DNA of 64,000 nt from CAYJPV01 sp964372095. Lineage in GTDB: Bacteria; Acidobacteriota; Vicinamibacteria; Vicinamibacterales; JAKQTR01. Under the pieces are notes generated by a model that made no database searches, was not told the origin of the DNA, and saw only the letters and a program-made list of their open reading frames with translations. Shown piece by piece: positions 29,818 through 40,368 of the stretch (within the stretch, counting starts at the first letter, position 1; every line of letters starts with the position of its first letter). The stretch lies in assembly GCA_964372095.1 (NCBI GenBank), contig CAYJPV010000009.1, positions 1 to 64,000 of the forward strand, written 5' to 3'. A program made the position numbers and the translations under genes.

Positions 29818-30435
29818 ATGAAAAACGGTGTGGCGGTCCTGCTGTTGCTGCTGGTGGCGGCGTTGCTGGCACCCATGTCGGCAGACGCGCAAGGCATTTC
29901 CGGCGGGATCAAGGGCGGGGTCCTGTTCAGCTCGATCCCGCAGTTCGGCGACACTCTCGACGAGGCGGGCGTCGGCATTGACGTCAGTCAGCGCGTCGGG
30001 TTCACCGGCGGGGCATTTTTAACGTTGTCGCTGCTGCCCGGGTTTGCGATCCAGCCCGAAGTGCTGTACGTCCAGAAGGGCACGGATCTCACGGTGAGGG
30101 GGACCGACTTCAGCGGGAGCTTCAACCTCGACTACATCGACGTTCCCGTGCTGGCCCGACTCTCCGTGGGCGCAGGCGGCGCGCGTGTGTACTTCGTCGG
30201 CGGACCGTCGTTCAACTTCAACCTGAAGGCCGAGACCGAGTTCAACTCCGAAACGGAGGACGTCAAGGACGATGCCGAGAAGTACGAGATCTCGGTGGTT
30301 CTGGGCCTGGGCGTCGAGCTCGGGAAGTTCCTCGTCGAAGGACGCTGGATGGAGGGATTGAAGAACGTGTCGACGGATTCGGACGTGGAGAACAAGAACC
30401 GGACCTTCGCCATCATGGCTGGCATCCGGTTCTGA
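29818..30435 (+). CDS. Outer-membrane beta-barrel protein (porin family)
   Basis: A 205-aa barrel with a signal peptide (1-24, ending ADAQG). Alternating strands such as GGIKGGVLFSSIPQF, FAIQPEVLYVQKGT and FNLDYIDVPVLARLSV follow, ending in GIRF, the C-terminal aromatic signal for BamA. It resembles the eight-stranded OMP_b-brl family. The start has GAGG upstream, and the leader also holds a CTGGC-AGC-GCCAG hairpin just before the ribosome-binding site. The role is probably structural or as a small-solute pore. Confidence 0.85.
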   Translation: MKNGVAVLLLLLVAALLAPMSADAQGISGGIKGGVLFSSIPQFGDTLDEAGVGIDVSQRVGFTGGAFLTLSLLPGFAIQPEVLYVQKGTDLTVRGTDFSGSFNLDYIDVPVLARLSVGAGGARVYFVGGPSFNFNLKAETEFNSETEDVKDDAEKYEISVVLGLGVELGKFLVEGRWMEGLKNVSTDSDVENKNRTFAIMAGIRF

Positions 30436-30467
30436 GTGGATGAACTGACTGCTTCTGGAGAGCCGAC

Positions 30468-31382
30468 ATGACCACTTCTCGCTGCCGCCTGCTGCTTGCC
30501 GTGCTCGTCCTGGCTGGAGCCGTCGTTTCGACCGGCGCCGATGCCGGACAAGGTGCGGCAACGCCGGCCACGGAACCGTTGAACATCATCGCGTTCGGCG
30601 CCCACCCCGACGACTGCGACATCAGGGCCGGGGGGACGGCGGCCAGGTGGGTGGCGGCGGGCCATCGGGTCCGGTTCGTGTCGGTGACGAGCGGCGACGC
30701 CGGGCACCACCTGCAGGGCGGGGGCGTGCTGGCGGCGCGGCGCCGCGCCGAGGCGCAGGAAGCGGGCCGCCGCGCGGGCATCGACTACATCGTGCTCGAC
30801 AATCACGACGGCGAGTTGCTGCCCGATCTGAAGGTCCGCGAGCAGATCATCCGCCTCATCCGTCACTGGAAGGCCGATATCGTGCTGGGGCCCCGTCCCA
30901 ACGACTACCACCCCGACCATCGTTACACCGGCATCCTGCTGCAGGACGCCGCCTTCATGGTGACCGTGCCGAACGTCACGCCCGACACGCCAGCTCTGCG
31001 CCGCAACCCGGTGTTCCTGTACTTCGAGGATGGTTTCCAGAAGCCGGCGCCGTTTGCGCCGGACGTGGCCGTCTCGATTGACGAGACCTTCCCGAAGAAG
31101 ATCGAGATGCTCGACGCGCACGTCTCGCAGATGTACGAATGGCTGCCGTGGCATGCCGGGCGCCTGGACGAGGTGCCGAAGGACGTGGCGGCACGAAAGA
31201 CCTGGCTGGCGGCGCAGCGGGGCGGGCGGATCAGCCCGGCCGTCCGTGCCGCCCTCGTCGCGCGGTACGGCGCCGACGCCGGTGCGGCCGTGAAATACGC
31301 TGAAGCGTTCGAACTCTGCGAATACGGCCGTCGTCCGGACGCGCGCGAGATCGAGCGCCTGTTCCCGTTCTTCCGGCAGTAG
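30468..31382 (+). CDS. Exported PIG-L (LmbE) family deacetylase
   Basis: A 304-aa zinc-dependent N-acetylglucosaminyl deacetylase-like enzyme. A signal peptide (1-28) precedes the metal motif AHPDD (residues 45-49; His46 and Asp49 as ligands). The third ligand lies in DYHPDHRYTG near residue 147. Related enzymes deacetylate GlcNAc-inositol, lipid-linked sugars or antibiotics. GGAG lies 7 nt upstream of ATG 30468. It may be cotranscribed with the APC permease that starts 7 nt after its stop. Confidence 0.9.
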   Translation: MTTSRCRLLLAVLVLAGAVVSTGADAGQGAATPATEPLNIIAFGAHPDDCDIRAGGTAARWVAAGHRVRFVSVTSGDAGHHLQGGGVLAARRRAEAQEAGRRAGIDYIVLDNHDGELLPDLKVREQIIRLIRHWKADIVLGPRPNDYHPDHRYTGILLQDAAFMVTVPNVTPDTPALRRNPVFLYFEDGFQKPAPFAPDVAVSIDETFPKKIEMLDAHVSQMYEWLPWHAGRLDEVPKDVAARKTWLAAQRGGRISPAVRAALVARYGADAGAAVKYAEAFELCEYGRRPDAREIERLFPFFRQ

Positions 31383-31389
31383 GGCCACC

Positions 31390-32766
31390 GTGGAGGCGGT
31401 CTCGGGCCCCGCGCCCGCCCTGATTCGCCGCTTTGGCCTGCTCCAGGCCACGGCGCTGAACATGTCGAACATGATCGGCGTCGGGCCGTTTATTACGATC
31501 CCGCTGCTGATGTCGGCACTTGGCGGGCCGCAGGCCCTGCTCGGGTGGGCCGTGGCGCTGGTGATCGTGCTGGCCGACGGCCTGGTGTGGAGCGAACTGG
31601 GCGCCGCCATGCCCGGGTCTGGCGGGTCGTATCTCTATCTGCGTGAGGGGTTCGGGCGCGAGCGCTGGGGCCGGCTGGTCGGGTTCCTGTTTATCTGGCA
31701 GTTCATCCTGAGCGGACCCCTCGAGATCGCGTCCGGGTACATCGGCTTCGCACGGTACCTGCGGTACGTCTGGCCGGATCTCACGGCCGGCGGCACGGTG
31801 GCCGTCGCCATCGGCGTCGGCCTGGTCAACATCGCGCTGCTGTACCGGAAAATCGGGTCGATCGGCACACTGACCGTCAGCCTCTGGATCGGCACGATTC
31901 TCACGACCCTCGCCGTGATCGTGACCGGCGCGATGCATTTCGATCCCGCCGTGGCGTTCGACGTCCCCGACGGTGCGTTCTCGTTCTCCCTCGGCTTCCT
32001 GTTCGGCCTTGGTGCCGCATCGCGCGTCGGCATCTACGACTACCTGGGCTACTACAACGTGGCCTACATCGGCGACGAAGTACAGGACCCGGGCCGCGTC
32101 ATCCCCCGCTCGATCCTGATCAGCGTGCTCGCCGTCGCCGTGATCTACATCGGCATCAACCTGTCGATCATCGGTGTCGTGCCGTGGCGCGAGTTCGTGC
32201 CCGCCGCCGACCATGCCCGTGCCGACTTCATTGTCTCGACGTTCATGGAGCGCGTGTACGGACCGCGTGTCGCCACGCTGTTCACCGGCCTCGTGCTCTG
32301 GACGGCCTTCGGGTCGGTGTTTGCCCTGCTGCTCGGGTACTCGCGCATCCCGTACGCCGCGGCCATCGACGGCACGTTTTTCTCGGTCTTCGCGCGGGTG
32401 CACCCGACGAAACGGTTTCCGCACGTGTCACTGCTGCTCATCGGGACGATCGCGATCGCCGCCAGCACGCTCTCGCTCGGCATGGTCATCGACGCGCTGA
32501 TCACCACCCGGATCCTGGTGCAGTTCATGGGGCAGATCGTCGCGCTGACACTCCTGCGCCGGCATGCCCCGGACATGCCCAGACCGTTCCGCGTGTGGTG
32601 GTACCCGATTCCGAACCTCGTGGCGCTCTTCGGCTGGATCTTCCTGTTCTCGACATCCGGCATCGAGGTGATTGCCTTCGGGCTGGGCACGCTCCTGCTC
32701 GGGATCGTGGCGTTCTTCGTGTGGGCCTGGTGGACGGCGCGGTGGCCGTTCTTGGCTAGAGGCTAG
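31390..32766 (+). CDS. APC family amino-acid/amine permease
   Basis: A 458-aa inner-membrane transporter with about 12 helices. N-terminal ALNMSNMIGVGPFITIPLL is the APC signature in the variant found in LAT-like and YfnA-like transporters. GSGGSYLYLREGFG, YNVAYIGDEVQDPGRVIPRS and FSVFARVHPTKRFPHVS follow. The start is GTG 31390, 7 nt after the deacetylase stop, so they probably form an operon. The last residues LARG and the TAG stop are encoded by the CTAGAGG heptamer array, an unusual gene end. Confidence 0.88.
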   Translation: MEAVSGPAPALIRRFGLLQATALNMSNMIGVGPFITIPLLMSALGGPQALLGWAVALVIVLADGLVWSELGAAMPGSGGSYLYLREGFGRERWGRLVGFLFIWQFILSGPLEIASGYIGFARYLRYVWPDLTAGGTVAVAIGVGLVNIALLYRKIGSIGTLTVSLWIGTILTTLAVIVTGAMHFDPAVAFDVPDGAFSFSLGFLFGLGAASRVGIYDYLGYYNVAYIGDEVQDPGRVIPRSILISVLAVAVIYIGINLSIIGVVPWREFVPAADHARADFIVSTFMERVYGPRVATLFTGLVLWTAFGSVFALLLGYSRIPYAAAIDGTFFSVFARVHPTKRFPHVSLLLIGTIAIAASTLSLGMVIDALITTRILVQFMGQIVALTLLRRHAPDMPRPFRVWWYPIPNLVALFGWIFLFSTSGIEVIAFGLGTLLLGIVAFFVWAWWTARWPFLARG

Positions 32767-32782
32767 AGGCTAGAGGCTAGGG
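32755..32782. repeat. GCTAGAG heptamer array, 4 units
   Basis: Three GCTAGAG units and GCTAGGG (the reverse complement of the CCTCTAG type). The permease stop codon TAG at 32764-32766 lies in the second unit, so its final residues are repeat-encoded. Confidence 0.95.
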
Positions 32783-32805
32783 ACAAGGGAAAGGCACGCA
32801 CGCTC

Positions 32806-35478
32806 ATGTTTCGATTGTTCGGGTTGACGATCCTTGCAGGTGTTTCGATCGCGGCGATGCTGGTGTGTCCGCCGGTGGCCGATGCGTTCCCTGCGGACGC
32901 CGGGCGCGCGGTCATGGCGATTCGCGCCGCCAGGCCGCCCGTCATCGACGGCCGCCTGGACGACGAGGTCTGGGCCCGTGCGGTGCCGGCATCGGGATTC
33001 CTGCAGCGCGATCCCAACGAAGGGCAGCCGGCGTCGGAAGAGACGCGGGTCCGCCTCGCCTACGACGATCGTGCGCTCTACGTGGCCGCGCACCTGCTCG
33101 ACCGCGAGCCGGGCGCGATTGTCCGGCAGCTCTCGCGGCGCGATGCCGCCGTCGAAGCCGACGCGTTCGTGATCTACCTCGATCCGCACCACGACCGCCT
33201 GACCGGCGCCCAGTTCGGTGTGTCGGCCGCCGGCGTGCAGCGCGATGCGCTGATCTACAACGACAACTTCCTCGATGCCACCTGGGACGCCGTGTGGGAG
33301 TCGGCGGTGGCGGTGGGGGACGACGGCTGGACGGTGGAGATGCGCATCCCGCTGTCCCAGTTGCGGTTCCCGAGGCTCGACCGCTACACGTGGGGCGTCA
33401 ACATGCAGCGGATCATCCAGCGGCGCAACGAGGCCGACTGGTTCGAACTCGTGGGCAAGACCGAATCCGGATTGGCGTCCCGCATGGCGTTCCTGGAGGG
33501 CATCGAAGGGATCCAGCCGCCCCCGATGCTCGAGTGGCTGCCCTACGTCACGTCGCGCGCTGAGTTCATCGAGCCCGGGCCCGCCGGCTCGCCGTTCAAC
33601 GACGGCTCGCGTCTGTTCGGGACAGCGGGCCTCGACATGAAGTACGGCGTGTCGAGCAGTCTCACGCTGACGGGTACGGTCAACCCGGACTTCGGTCAGG
33701 TCGAGGTCGACCCGGCCGTCGTCAACCTCACACAGTTCGAGACCTTCTTCGAAGAACGGCGCCCCTTCTTCACCGAGGGCGCCAAGGTATTCGGCGACTT
33801 CGGCCGCAGCGGCGCCAGCGAGTACCGGGGGTTTTTCCGGCCGGAGCCGACGTTGTTCTACAGCCGCCGTGTCGGGCGCGTGCCGCAGGGGCGCATCAGC
33901 GGCGCCTACGTCGATATCCCCACGTCGACGACGATCCTCGGCGCCGCAAAGCTCGTGGGTCGGACACGCGGCGGCTGGACCATCGGAGCCCTGGACGCCG
34001 TCACGGGCCGCGAACGGGCGCGCATCTCCGACGGGAGCCAGACCATCCATCAGGACGCGGAGCCGCTGACCAACTATGCGGTGCTGCGCGCGCAACGGGA
34101 ACTGGGCGCGCGCGGCGCCATCGGCGTGCTGGCGACGTCCGTGATCCGTGAGAGCCGCAACCCGAGTCTGGAGAGCCTGCTCCCGGACAAAGCCACTATG
34201 GCCGGGTTCGACGGTCACGTATTCCTGGATTCGCGGCGACAGTGGGTGGCGCACGGCGGTCTCGCCGGCAGCTGGGTGCAGGGCTCGGCGTCGGCCATCA
34301 CCCGCCTGCAGCGAGCGGAGCAGCGGTATTTTCAGCGGCCGGACGCGCCTCATGTGCGGGTGGACCCGGGCGCGACCAGCCTGTCCGGCTGGTACGGCCA
34401 GGCCAACGTGAATCGCAACAGCGGACGGGTGACCGTCAACGCCGGGGTGTGGGGGATGAGCCCGGGCTTTGAGGTGAACGACGCGGGGTACTCCACGCAG
34501 ACCGATCGGGCCGGCGGCCACGCGATGGTCCAGATCCGGAAACTGACGCCGGATCGCTGGACACGCGAGCGGACGTGGTGGGTGTCGAAGTGGTGGACGT
34601 GGAACTACGGCCGCGAGTCCCAGGGGGACGGCTGGCAGACGGCGCTGACCTTCCAGTTCCGCAACTTCTGGCGCTCGTCGGCGCTCGTGTCGTACGCCAA
34701 GCGCGTGTGGGACGACAAACTGACGCGGGGCGGGCCGACGGTCATCCGCCCGGGCAACGCCGGCGTGCAGTTGGGAACATCGACCGATCCCCGCCGGCGT
34801 GTGGTCGTCTCGGCAGGCGTCAACTACACCTCGCGGGAGTTTGACGCCTCGTCGGCCAGCGGCGACCTGCAGGTGGCCTGGCGACCGCTCCCGGCTCTCA
34901 CGGTCACGGCCGGGCCCACGGTGCGCCGCAACATCGTCTCTGCGCAGTATCTGTCCACGGTGGCCGACCCCCTGGCGGCCGCGACGTACGGCGGGCGCTA
35001 CGTCTTCGGGGAACTCGAGCAGACCGAGGTGTCGATGGTGGCGCGCGTCAACGTCGCGACCTCGCCGCGGACGTCCCTGCAGGTCTACCTGCAGCCCCTC
35101 ATCTCCGCGGTCGACTACGGCGCTATCAAGGAAGTGGCTGCGCCCAACACGTACGACTTCGTCCGCTACGGCATCGATGCCGGCAGCATCGTGGACGCCG
35201 GCGGCCGGCTCACGATCGATCCCGACGGCACGGGTCCGGCCGCGCCGTTCTCGCTGGCGACACCCGATTTCAACCTCCGGTCCATCCGCCTCAACGCCAT
35301 CTTCCGCTGGGAGTTCCGTCCAGGCTCGTCGCTGTTCGTCGTCTGGACGCAACAACGTCGTGATCGCGCGACGTCGGGTGCTTTCGATCTCGGCACCGAT
35401 CTGTCGGGCGTGCTCAGGGCTCCGGCCGACGACGTGCTGCTCGTGAAGCTGAGTTACTGGATCGGCGGCCGGCGATGA
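32806..35478 (+). CDS. DUF5916 outer-membrane protein with CBM9-like domain
   Basis: An 890-aa exported protein. A signal peptide (1-27) is followed by a carbohydrate-binding family 9-like domain (about 35-215; PVIDGRLDDEVWARA, RLAYDDRALYVAAHL). The DUF5916 region comes next, with the family motif VNPDFGQVEVDPAVVNLTQFET near residue 305, then FFEERRPFFTEG. The remaining 500 residues have alternating beta-strand pattern, as expected for a large outer-membrane barrel. Family members are common in Bacteroidota and Acidobacteriota; the function is unknown, perhaps uptake or surface binding of glycans. It lies 38 nt before the next gene. Confidence 0.9.
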   Translation: MFRLFGLTILAGVSIAAMLVCPPVADAFPADAGRAVMAIRAARPPVIDGRLDDEVWARAVPASGFLQRDPNEGQPASEETRVRLAYDDRALYVAAHLLDREPGAIVRQLSRRDAAVEADAFVIYLDPHHDRLTGAQFGVSAAGVQRDALIYNDNFLDATWDAVWESAVAVGDDGWTVEMRIPLSQLRFPRLDRYTWGVNMQRIIQRRNEADWFELVGKTESGLASRMAFLEGIEGIQPPPMLEWLPYVTSRAEFIEPGPAGSPFNDGSRLFGTAGLDMKYGVSSSLTLTGTVNPDFGQVEVDPAVVNLTQFETFFEERRPFFTEGAKVFGDFGRSGASEYRGFFRPEPTLFYSRRVGRVPQGRISGAYVDIPTSTTILGAAKLVGRTRGGWTIGALDAVTGRERARISDGSQTIHQDAEPLTNYAVLRAQRELGARGAIGVLATSVIRESRNPSLESLLPDKATMAGFDGHVFLDSRRQWVAHGGLAGSWVQGSASAITRLQRAEQRYFQRPDAPHVRVDPGATSLSGWYGQANVNRNSGRVTVNAGVWGMSPGFEVNDAGYSTQTDRAGGHAMVQIRKLTPDRWTRERTWWVSKWWTWNYGRESQGDGWQTALTFQFRNFWRSSALVSYAKRVWDDKLTRGGPTVIRPGNAGVQLGTSTDPRRRVVVSAGVNYTSREFDASSASGDLQVAWRPLPALTVTAGPTVRRNIVSAQYLSTVADPLAAATYGGRYVFGELEQTEVSMVARVNVATSPRTSLQVYLQPLISAVDYGAIKEVAAPNTYDFVRYGIDAGSIVDAGGRLTIDPDGTGPAAPFSLATPDFNLRSIRLNAIFRWEFRPGSSLFVVWTQQRRDRATSGAFDLGTDLSGVLRAPADDVLLVKLSYWIGGRR

Positions 35479-35516
35479 TACCGGCGCTTCCCGCTGCCTG
35501 ACAAAGGGTGCCTCCT

Positions 35517-37988
35517 ATGCCATCGCGACGTATCCTGCCCGTGCTGCTCGCCCTGTTTGTCGGCAGCGGCTGTGCCGCACTCATCTACGAGGTGGTCTGG
35601 TTCCAGCTGCTCCAGCTGGTGATTGGTTCCTCCGCCCTGTCGCTGGGCGTGCTGCTGGGAACCTTCATGGGCGGGCTCTGCCTCGGCAGCCTCGGCCTGG
35701 CGCGTGTTATCCCGGCGCGGCATCACCCGCTGAAGGTGTATGCCGCCCTCGAGATCGGCATCGGCGTGATCGGCGTGCTGGTCCTCTTCGTCATGCCCCT
35801 CGTCGGCAGCGCGTATACCGCGTGGGCCGGATCCGGGACCTTCGGCATCGTGATGCGCACGCTCGCTGCCGGCGTCTGCCTGCTGCCCCCGACGCTGCTG
35901 ATGGGGGCGACGTTGCCGGCTTTGTCGCGGTGGGTCGAGATGTCACCGCGCGGCGTATCGTGGCTGGGTTTCTTCTACGCCGGGAACACCGCCGGCGCGG
36001 TGCTCGGCAGCCTGCTGGCGGGGTTCTACCTCCTTCGTGTCCACGACATGGCCACCGCGACGTTTGTCGCGGCGGCCATCAACGCCGGTGTCGCAGCGGT
36101 CGCGTGGTTCGTCGCCCGGGGGACGGCGCACGGGTCCGTGCTGGCCACCGAGACGGCCGCCGCGCCGCTGGCGGCCGGCCGGCCAGCGCGTGAGAAGCAC
36201 GCTCCGGGCGGCCTGCCGCCGTCGCCGGGCGGAGCCGATCGGCGGATCGTCTATGTCGCCATCGCGCTCTCGGGGATGACGGCTCTGGGCGCTGAAGTGG
36301 TCTGGACTCGACTGCTGTCGCTCCTGCTCGGCGGCACCACGTACACGTTCTCGCTCATCCTCGCCGTCTTCCTGCTGGGGCTCGGTATCGGCAGCGGACT
36401 GGCGTCGGCGCTCGCGAGAAGCGTGGCCAGCCCCAGGGTGGCGTTCGGCCTGTGTCAGGCGGCGTTGTGCGCGGCGATTGCGTGGGCAGCCGTGATGATC
36501 GGGCGTTCGCTCCCGTATTGGCCCGTCGATCCGTCGCTGTCGATGAGTCCGTGGTTCAACTTCCAGATGGATGTCGTCCGCAGCCTCTGGATGGTCCTGC
36601 CTGCTGCCATCCTGTGGGGCGCAAGTTTCCCCCTCGCGCTGGCCAGCGTGGCCGCGTCCGACCGCGACGCCGCCCGCGTGGTCGGCGGGCTGTTCGCCGC
36701 CAATACCCTGGGGGCGATCGTCGGGTCGCTCGGCGCCGGCCCGCTCGTGGCGTGGGTGGGCAGCCAGCACGCCCAGCAGGTCATGATCGGCATCTGCGCG
36801 GCCTCGGCATTCTTGATGCTGGTCCGTTTCCCTGGCCGTCCGGCCCTCCGCGGGGCGTGGCTCAGGGCGGCGTCCCTCGCCGCAGCCGTGGCGCTTGGGG
36901 CCGGTGCGCTCATCTGGCAGGCGGTTCCCGCGGTGCCAGGCCTGCTGGTGGCGTACGGACGGTTTGCGGCGACGTGGGTGAACCAGGCGGAGTTCCTCTA
37001 CGTGGGCGAAGGACTGAATGCCTCCGTGGCCGTGTCGCGCCTGCCGAGCGGCGTGCTCAACTACCACAACGCCGGAAAGGTGCAGGCGTCGAGCGAACCC
37101 CAGGACATGCGGCTGCAGCGGATGCTCGGGCACCTGACGACCCTGCTGCCCGAGAACCCGCGTTCGGTCTTCGTCATCGGTTTCGGCGCGGGCGTAACGG
37201 CTGGCGCCGTGTCGATCGATCCCCGCGTGGAGAAGGTGACGATTGCCGAGATTGAGCCGCTGGTGCCGCGCACGGTATCCACGTTCTTCAGCCACCACAA
37301 CTTCGACGTGGCACGTAACCCGAAGGTTCGGATCACGATCGATGACGGGCGGCACTTCCTCGTGACCACCGACGAGAAGTTCGATGCCATCACGTCCGAC
37401 CCGCTTGACCCCTGGGTGAAGGGGGCCGCGATGCTCTACTCGCAGGAGTTCTTCGAACTGGTGCGTGAGCACCTGAACCCGGGTGGCGTCGCCACGCTGT
37501 TCGTGCAGCTCTACTCGAGCAGCGAAGAGGCCGTGAAAAGCGAAGTGTCCACGTTCTTCAAGGTGTTCCCCAACGGCCTCGTGTTCGGCAACACGAACAA
37601 CGGCGCCGGCTACGATCTGGTCCTGGTCGGGCAGGCCGAACCGTTCCGGATCGATCTCGACCGGTTCGAGACACGCCTGCGTCTGCCCGAGTTCGCCCCT
37701 GTGGCGGCGTCGTTGTACGAGGCGGGCTACGAGTCGGGCCTCGATCTGCTGTCCACCTACGCGGGACAGCCTCGCGACATGGGCGGATGGATGCAGGACG
37801 CGGTCATTACGCGGGATCTCAACCTGCGGCTGCAGTATCTCGCGGGTCTCGGCCTGAACCTCCGGCAGGGCGATGCCATCTACCGGAACCTGCTGGCGTA
37901 CCGGCAGATGCCCGATGGTGTCTTCGTGGGCTCCCCCGGGATGAAAGCCTGGCTCTGGGAGGCCATGCAGGCCCCCCAGGTACGGTAG
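35517..37988 (+). CDS. Membrane protein fused to spermidine synthase-like domain
   Basis: An 823-aa fusion. Residues about 1-475 form a polytopic MFS-like membrane part with two related halves (GSGCAALIYEVVWFQLL and GMTALGAEVVWTRLLSLLLGG). About 490-750 form a Rossmann-type aminopropyltransferase-like domain: YHNAGKVQASSEPQDMRLQRM, VFVIGFGAGVTAG, AEIEPLV, ITIDDGRHFL and ITSDPLDPW. Such fusions are widespread, but true polyamine synthesis is unproven. ATG 35517 is chosen over in-frame GTG 35508 because AAAGGG lies about 8 nt upstream. Confidence 0.88.
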   Translation: MPSRRILPVLLALFVGSGCAALIYEVVWFQLLQLVIGSSALSLGVLLGTFMGGLCLGSLGLARVIPARHHPLKVYAALEIGIGVIGVLVLFVMPLVGSAYTAWAGSGTFGIVMRTLAAGVCLLPPTLLMGATLPALSRWVEMSPRGVSWLGFFYAGNTAGAVLGSLLAGFYLLRVHDMATATFVAAAINAGVAAVAWFVARGTAHGSVLATETAAAPLAAGRPAREKHAPGGLPPSPGGADRRIVYVAIALSGMTALGAEVVWTRLLSLLLGGTTYTFSLILAVFLLGLGIGSGLASALARSVASPRVAFGLCQAALCAAIAWAAVMIGRSLPYWPVDPSLSMSPWFNFQMDVVRSLWMVLPAAILWGASFPLALASVAASDRDAARVVGGLFAANTLGAIVGSLGAGPLVAWVGSQHAQQVMIGICAASAFLMLVRFPGRPALRGAWLRAASLAAAVALGAGALIWQAVPAVPGLLVAYGRFAATWVNQAEFLYVGEGLNASVAVSRLPSGVLNYHNAGKVQASSEPQDMRLQRMLGHLTTLLPENPRSVFVIGFGAGVTAGAVSIDPRVEKVTIAEIEPLVPRTVSTFFSHHNFDVARNPKVRITIDDGRHFLVTTDEKFDAITSDPLDPWVKGAAMLYSQEFFELVREHLNPGGVATLFVQLYSSSEEAVKSEVSTFFKVFPNGLVFGNTNNGAGYDLVLVGQAEPFRIDLDRFETRLRLPEFAPVAASLYEAGYESGLDLLSTYAGQPRDMGGWMQDAVITRDLNLRLQYLAGLGLNLRQGDAIYRNLLAYRQMPDGVFVGSPGMKAWLWEAMQAPQVR

Positions 37989-38000
37989 GCGCCGGTCGTG

Positions 38001-38058
38001 GTGGCGTCCGGCTTCAGCCGGACGTTGGGGATCGTGGCGTCCGGCTTCAGCCGGACGT
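38001..38058. repeat. Tandem 25-nt repeat, each with a perfect hairpin
   Basis: Two exact 25-nt copies (38001-38025 and 38034-38058). Each contains the palindrome GTCCGGCTTCAGCCGGAC (38006-38023 and 38039-38056), an 8-bp stem with a 2-nt loop. They lie between convergent genes and could stop transcription from both sides. The second copy overlaps the aldo/keto reductase stop codon. Read on the minus strand in one frame, each encodes VRLKPDAT. Confidence 0.92.
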
Positions 38059-39012
38059 CGTCGCCGGGTGCCGGAACAGCGGCGTCTCCTTGAGCGCCTG
38101 TGCCTTGATCGTCCGCGCCTCGTCTTCCGACAGCGGCGTGAAACGCGCGGCCAGGTCCAGGGCGAGGGTAAACAACGTCTCGTCGCCCGGCGGGATGGCT
38201 GCGGTCACCGGGTGCGAGAGCGTAAACCGCAGGCCCATCATCGCGTCGGCCGGTTCGGCCAGCGGCGCGTACCAGCACTTGGCATGGGTACGGGTCGCAC
38301 CTGCGGGCCACGGCCCGCGCGCCATCGCCTTCAGCGCGAGGATGCCCATCTTCTTGGCCTGGGCCGCGGCCAGCACCTGGGGACCGAACTGCCCGGCGTG
38401 CCAGGTGGCAAAGTTGGTGGGGAAGAGGATCGTGTCGAAGTCGTACCGCTCGATCAGCGCCAGGGCGGCATCCACCGAATGGGCTGAAAAGCCCAGGAAC
38501 CGGACCTTTCCCGCCTTCCGCGCCGCCACGAACGTCTCCATGGCGCCCCCCGGCGCAAAGACCCGCTCCACGTCCTGCGGCGTCGTCATCGCGTGCAGTT
38601 GATACAGGTCGAAGTGGTCGGTTCGCATCTTCTTCAGCGAACTGTCCAGCTCCTCCTGCGCCTGGGCCTGTGACCGTTCGGTGGTCTTGCAGGCCAGGAA
38701 CACCTGCTTGCGGTACGGCGCGAGGGCCGGACCGAGCATGTCTTCCGCGTTGCCGTAGCTGGGCGCCACGTCGAAATAGTTGACGCCGCGGTCGATGGCG
38801 GCGGCCACGCGGGAGGCCGCCTGGGCCGTCGTCGCGTTCATCACGACGATGCCGCCGAAGCCGATGACGGAGAGTTGCTCGCCCGTGCGGCCCAGCGAGC
38901 GCCGCTCGAGTCTGCCGGGCTCGAGTGTCCGCTCGATGCCGGTGAGCGAGGCGGGAAAACACGCGAGCAGCGAAGCTGCCGATCCTTTGCGGATGAAGTC
39001 GCGTCGATCCAT
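38047..39012 (-). CDS. Tat-exported aldo/keto reductase
   Basis: A 321-aa NAD(P)H-dependent reductase of the AKR family. MDRRDFIRKGSAASLLA is a Tat signal. The AKR barrel follows from about residue 37: LGRTGEQLSVIGFGG, the catalytic area DRGVNYFDVAPSYGNAE with Tyr, KTTERS, and HFDLYQLHAM where the His is expected. The frame is open to 40239, but upstream it is antisense to DUF5009, so ATG 39012 is the start. The last residues (ATTSG) and the TGA stop come from the tandem hairpin repeat, which suggests the original C-terminus was altered by its insertion. Confidence 0.87.
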   Translation of the reverse strand: MDRRDFIRKGSAASLLACFPASLTGIERTLEPGRLERRSLGRTGEQLSVIGFGGIVVMNATTAQAASRVAAAIDRGVNYFDVAPSYGNAEDMLGPALAPYRKQVFLACKTTERSQAQAQEELDSSLKKMRTDHFDLYQLHAMTTPQDVERVFAPGGAMETFVAARKAGKVRFLGFSAHSVDAALALIERYDFDTILFPTNFATWHAGQFGPQVLAAAQAKKMGILALKAMARGPWPAGATRTHAKCWYAPLAEPADAMMGLRFTLSHPVTAAIPPGDETLFTLALDLAARFTPLSEDEARTIKAQALKETPLFRHPATTSG

Positions 39013-39106
39013 GGTCTGCTCCTCGGGATGTCGTCGGGTTGCCTCTGTCCGCCCAGCATACCGCCGGGGGGCGACGAAGAGAAGCGTGCCTGCGGGGGGC
39101 AATGAG

Positions 39107-39140
39107 TAGAAGCAAGAAGCAAGAAGCAAGAAGCAAGACC
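39107..39140. repeat. AAGAAGC heptamer array
   Basis: TAGAAGC, three AAGAAGC units and AAGACC, in the space between the divergent aldo/keto reductase and DUF5009 genes. Purine-only on this strand, 38 nt from the DUF5009 start. Confidence 0.92.
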
Positions 39141-39177
39141 GTATCCGGCAGCCCGCCTGGCAGGGTATCATCCGCCG

Positions 39178-40364
<1,187 letters not shown>

Positions 40365-40368
<4 letters not shown>

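Noticed and set aside
32770..35355. 861-codon minus-strand open frame
   Set aside because: Antisense to the DUF5916 gene, whose domains and signal peptide are convincing. The minus frame is His/Arg/Pro-rich without structure.
38001..38058. VRLKPDAT as a conserved protein motif
   Set aside because: The peptide comes from the hairpin DNA repeat read on the minus strand in a frame that is not that of the aldo/keto reductase.
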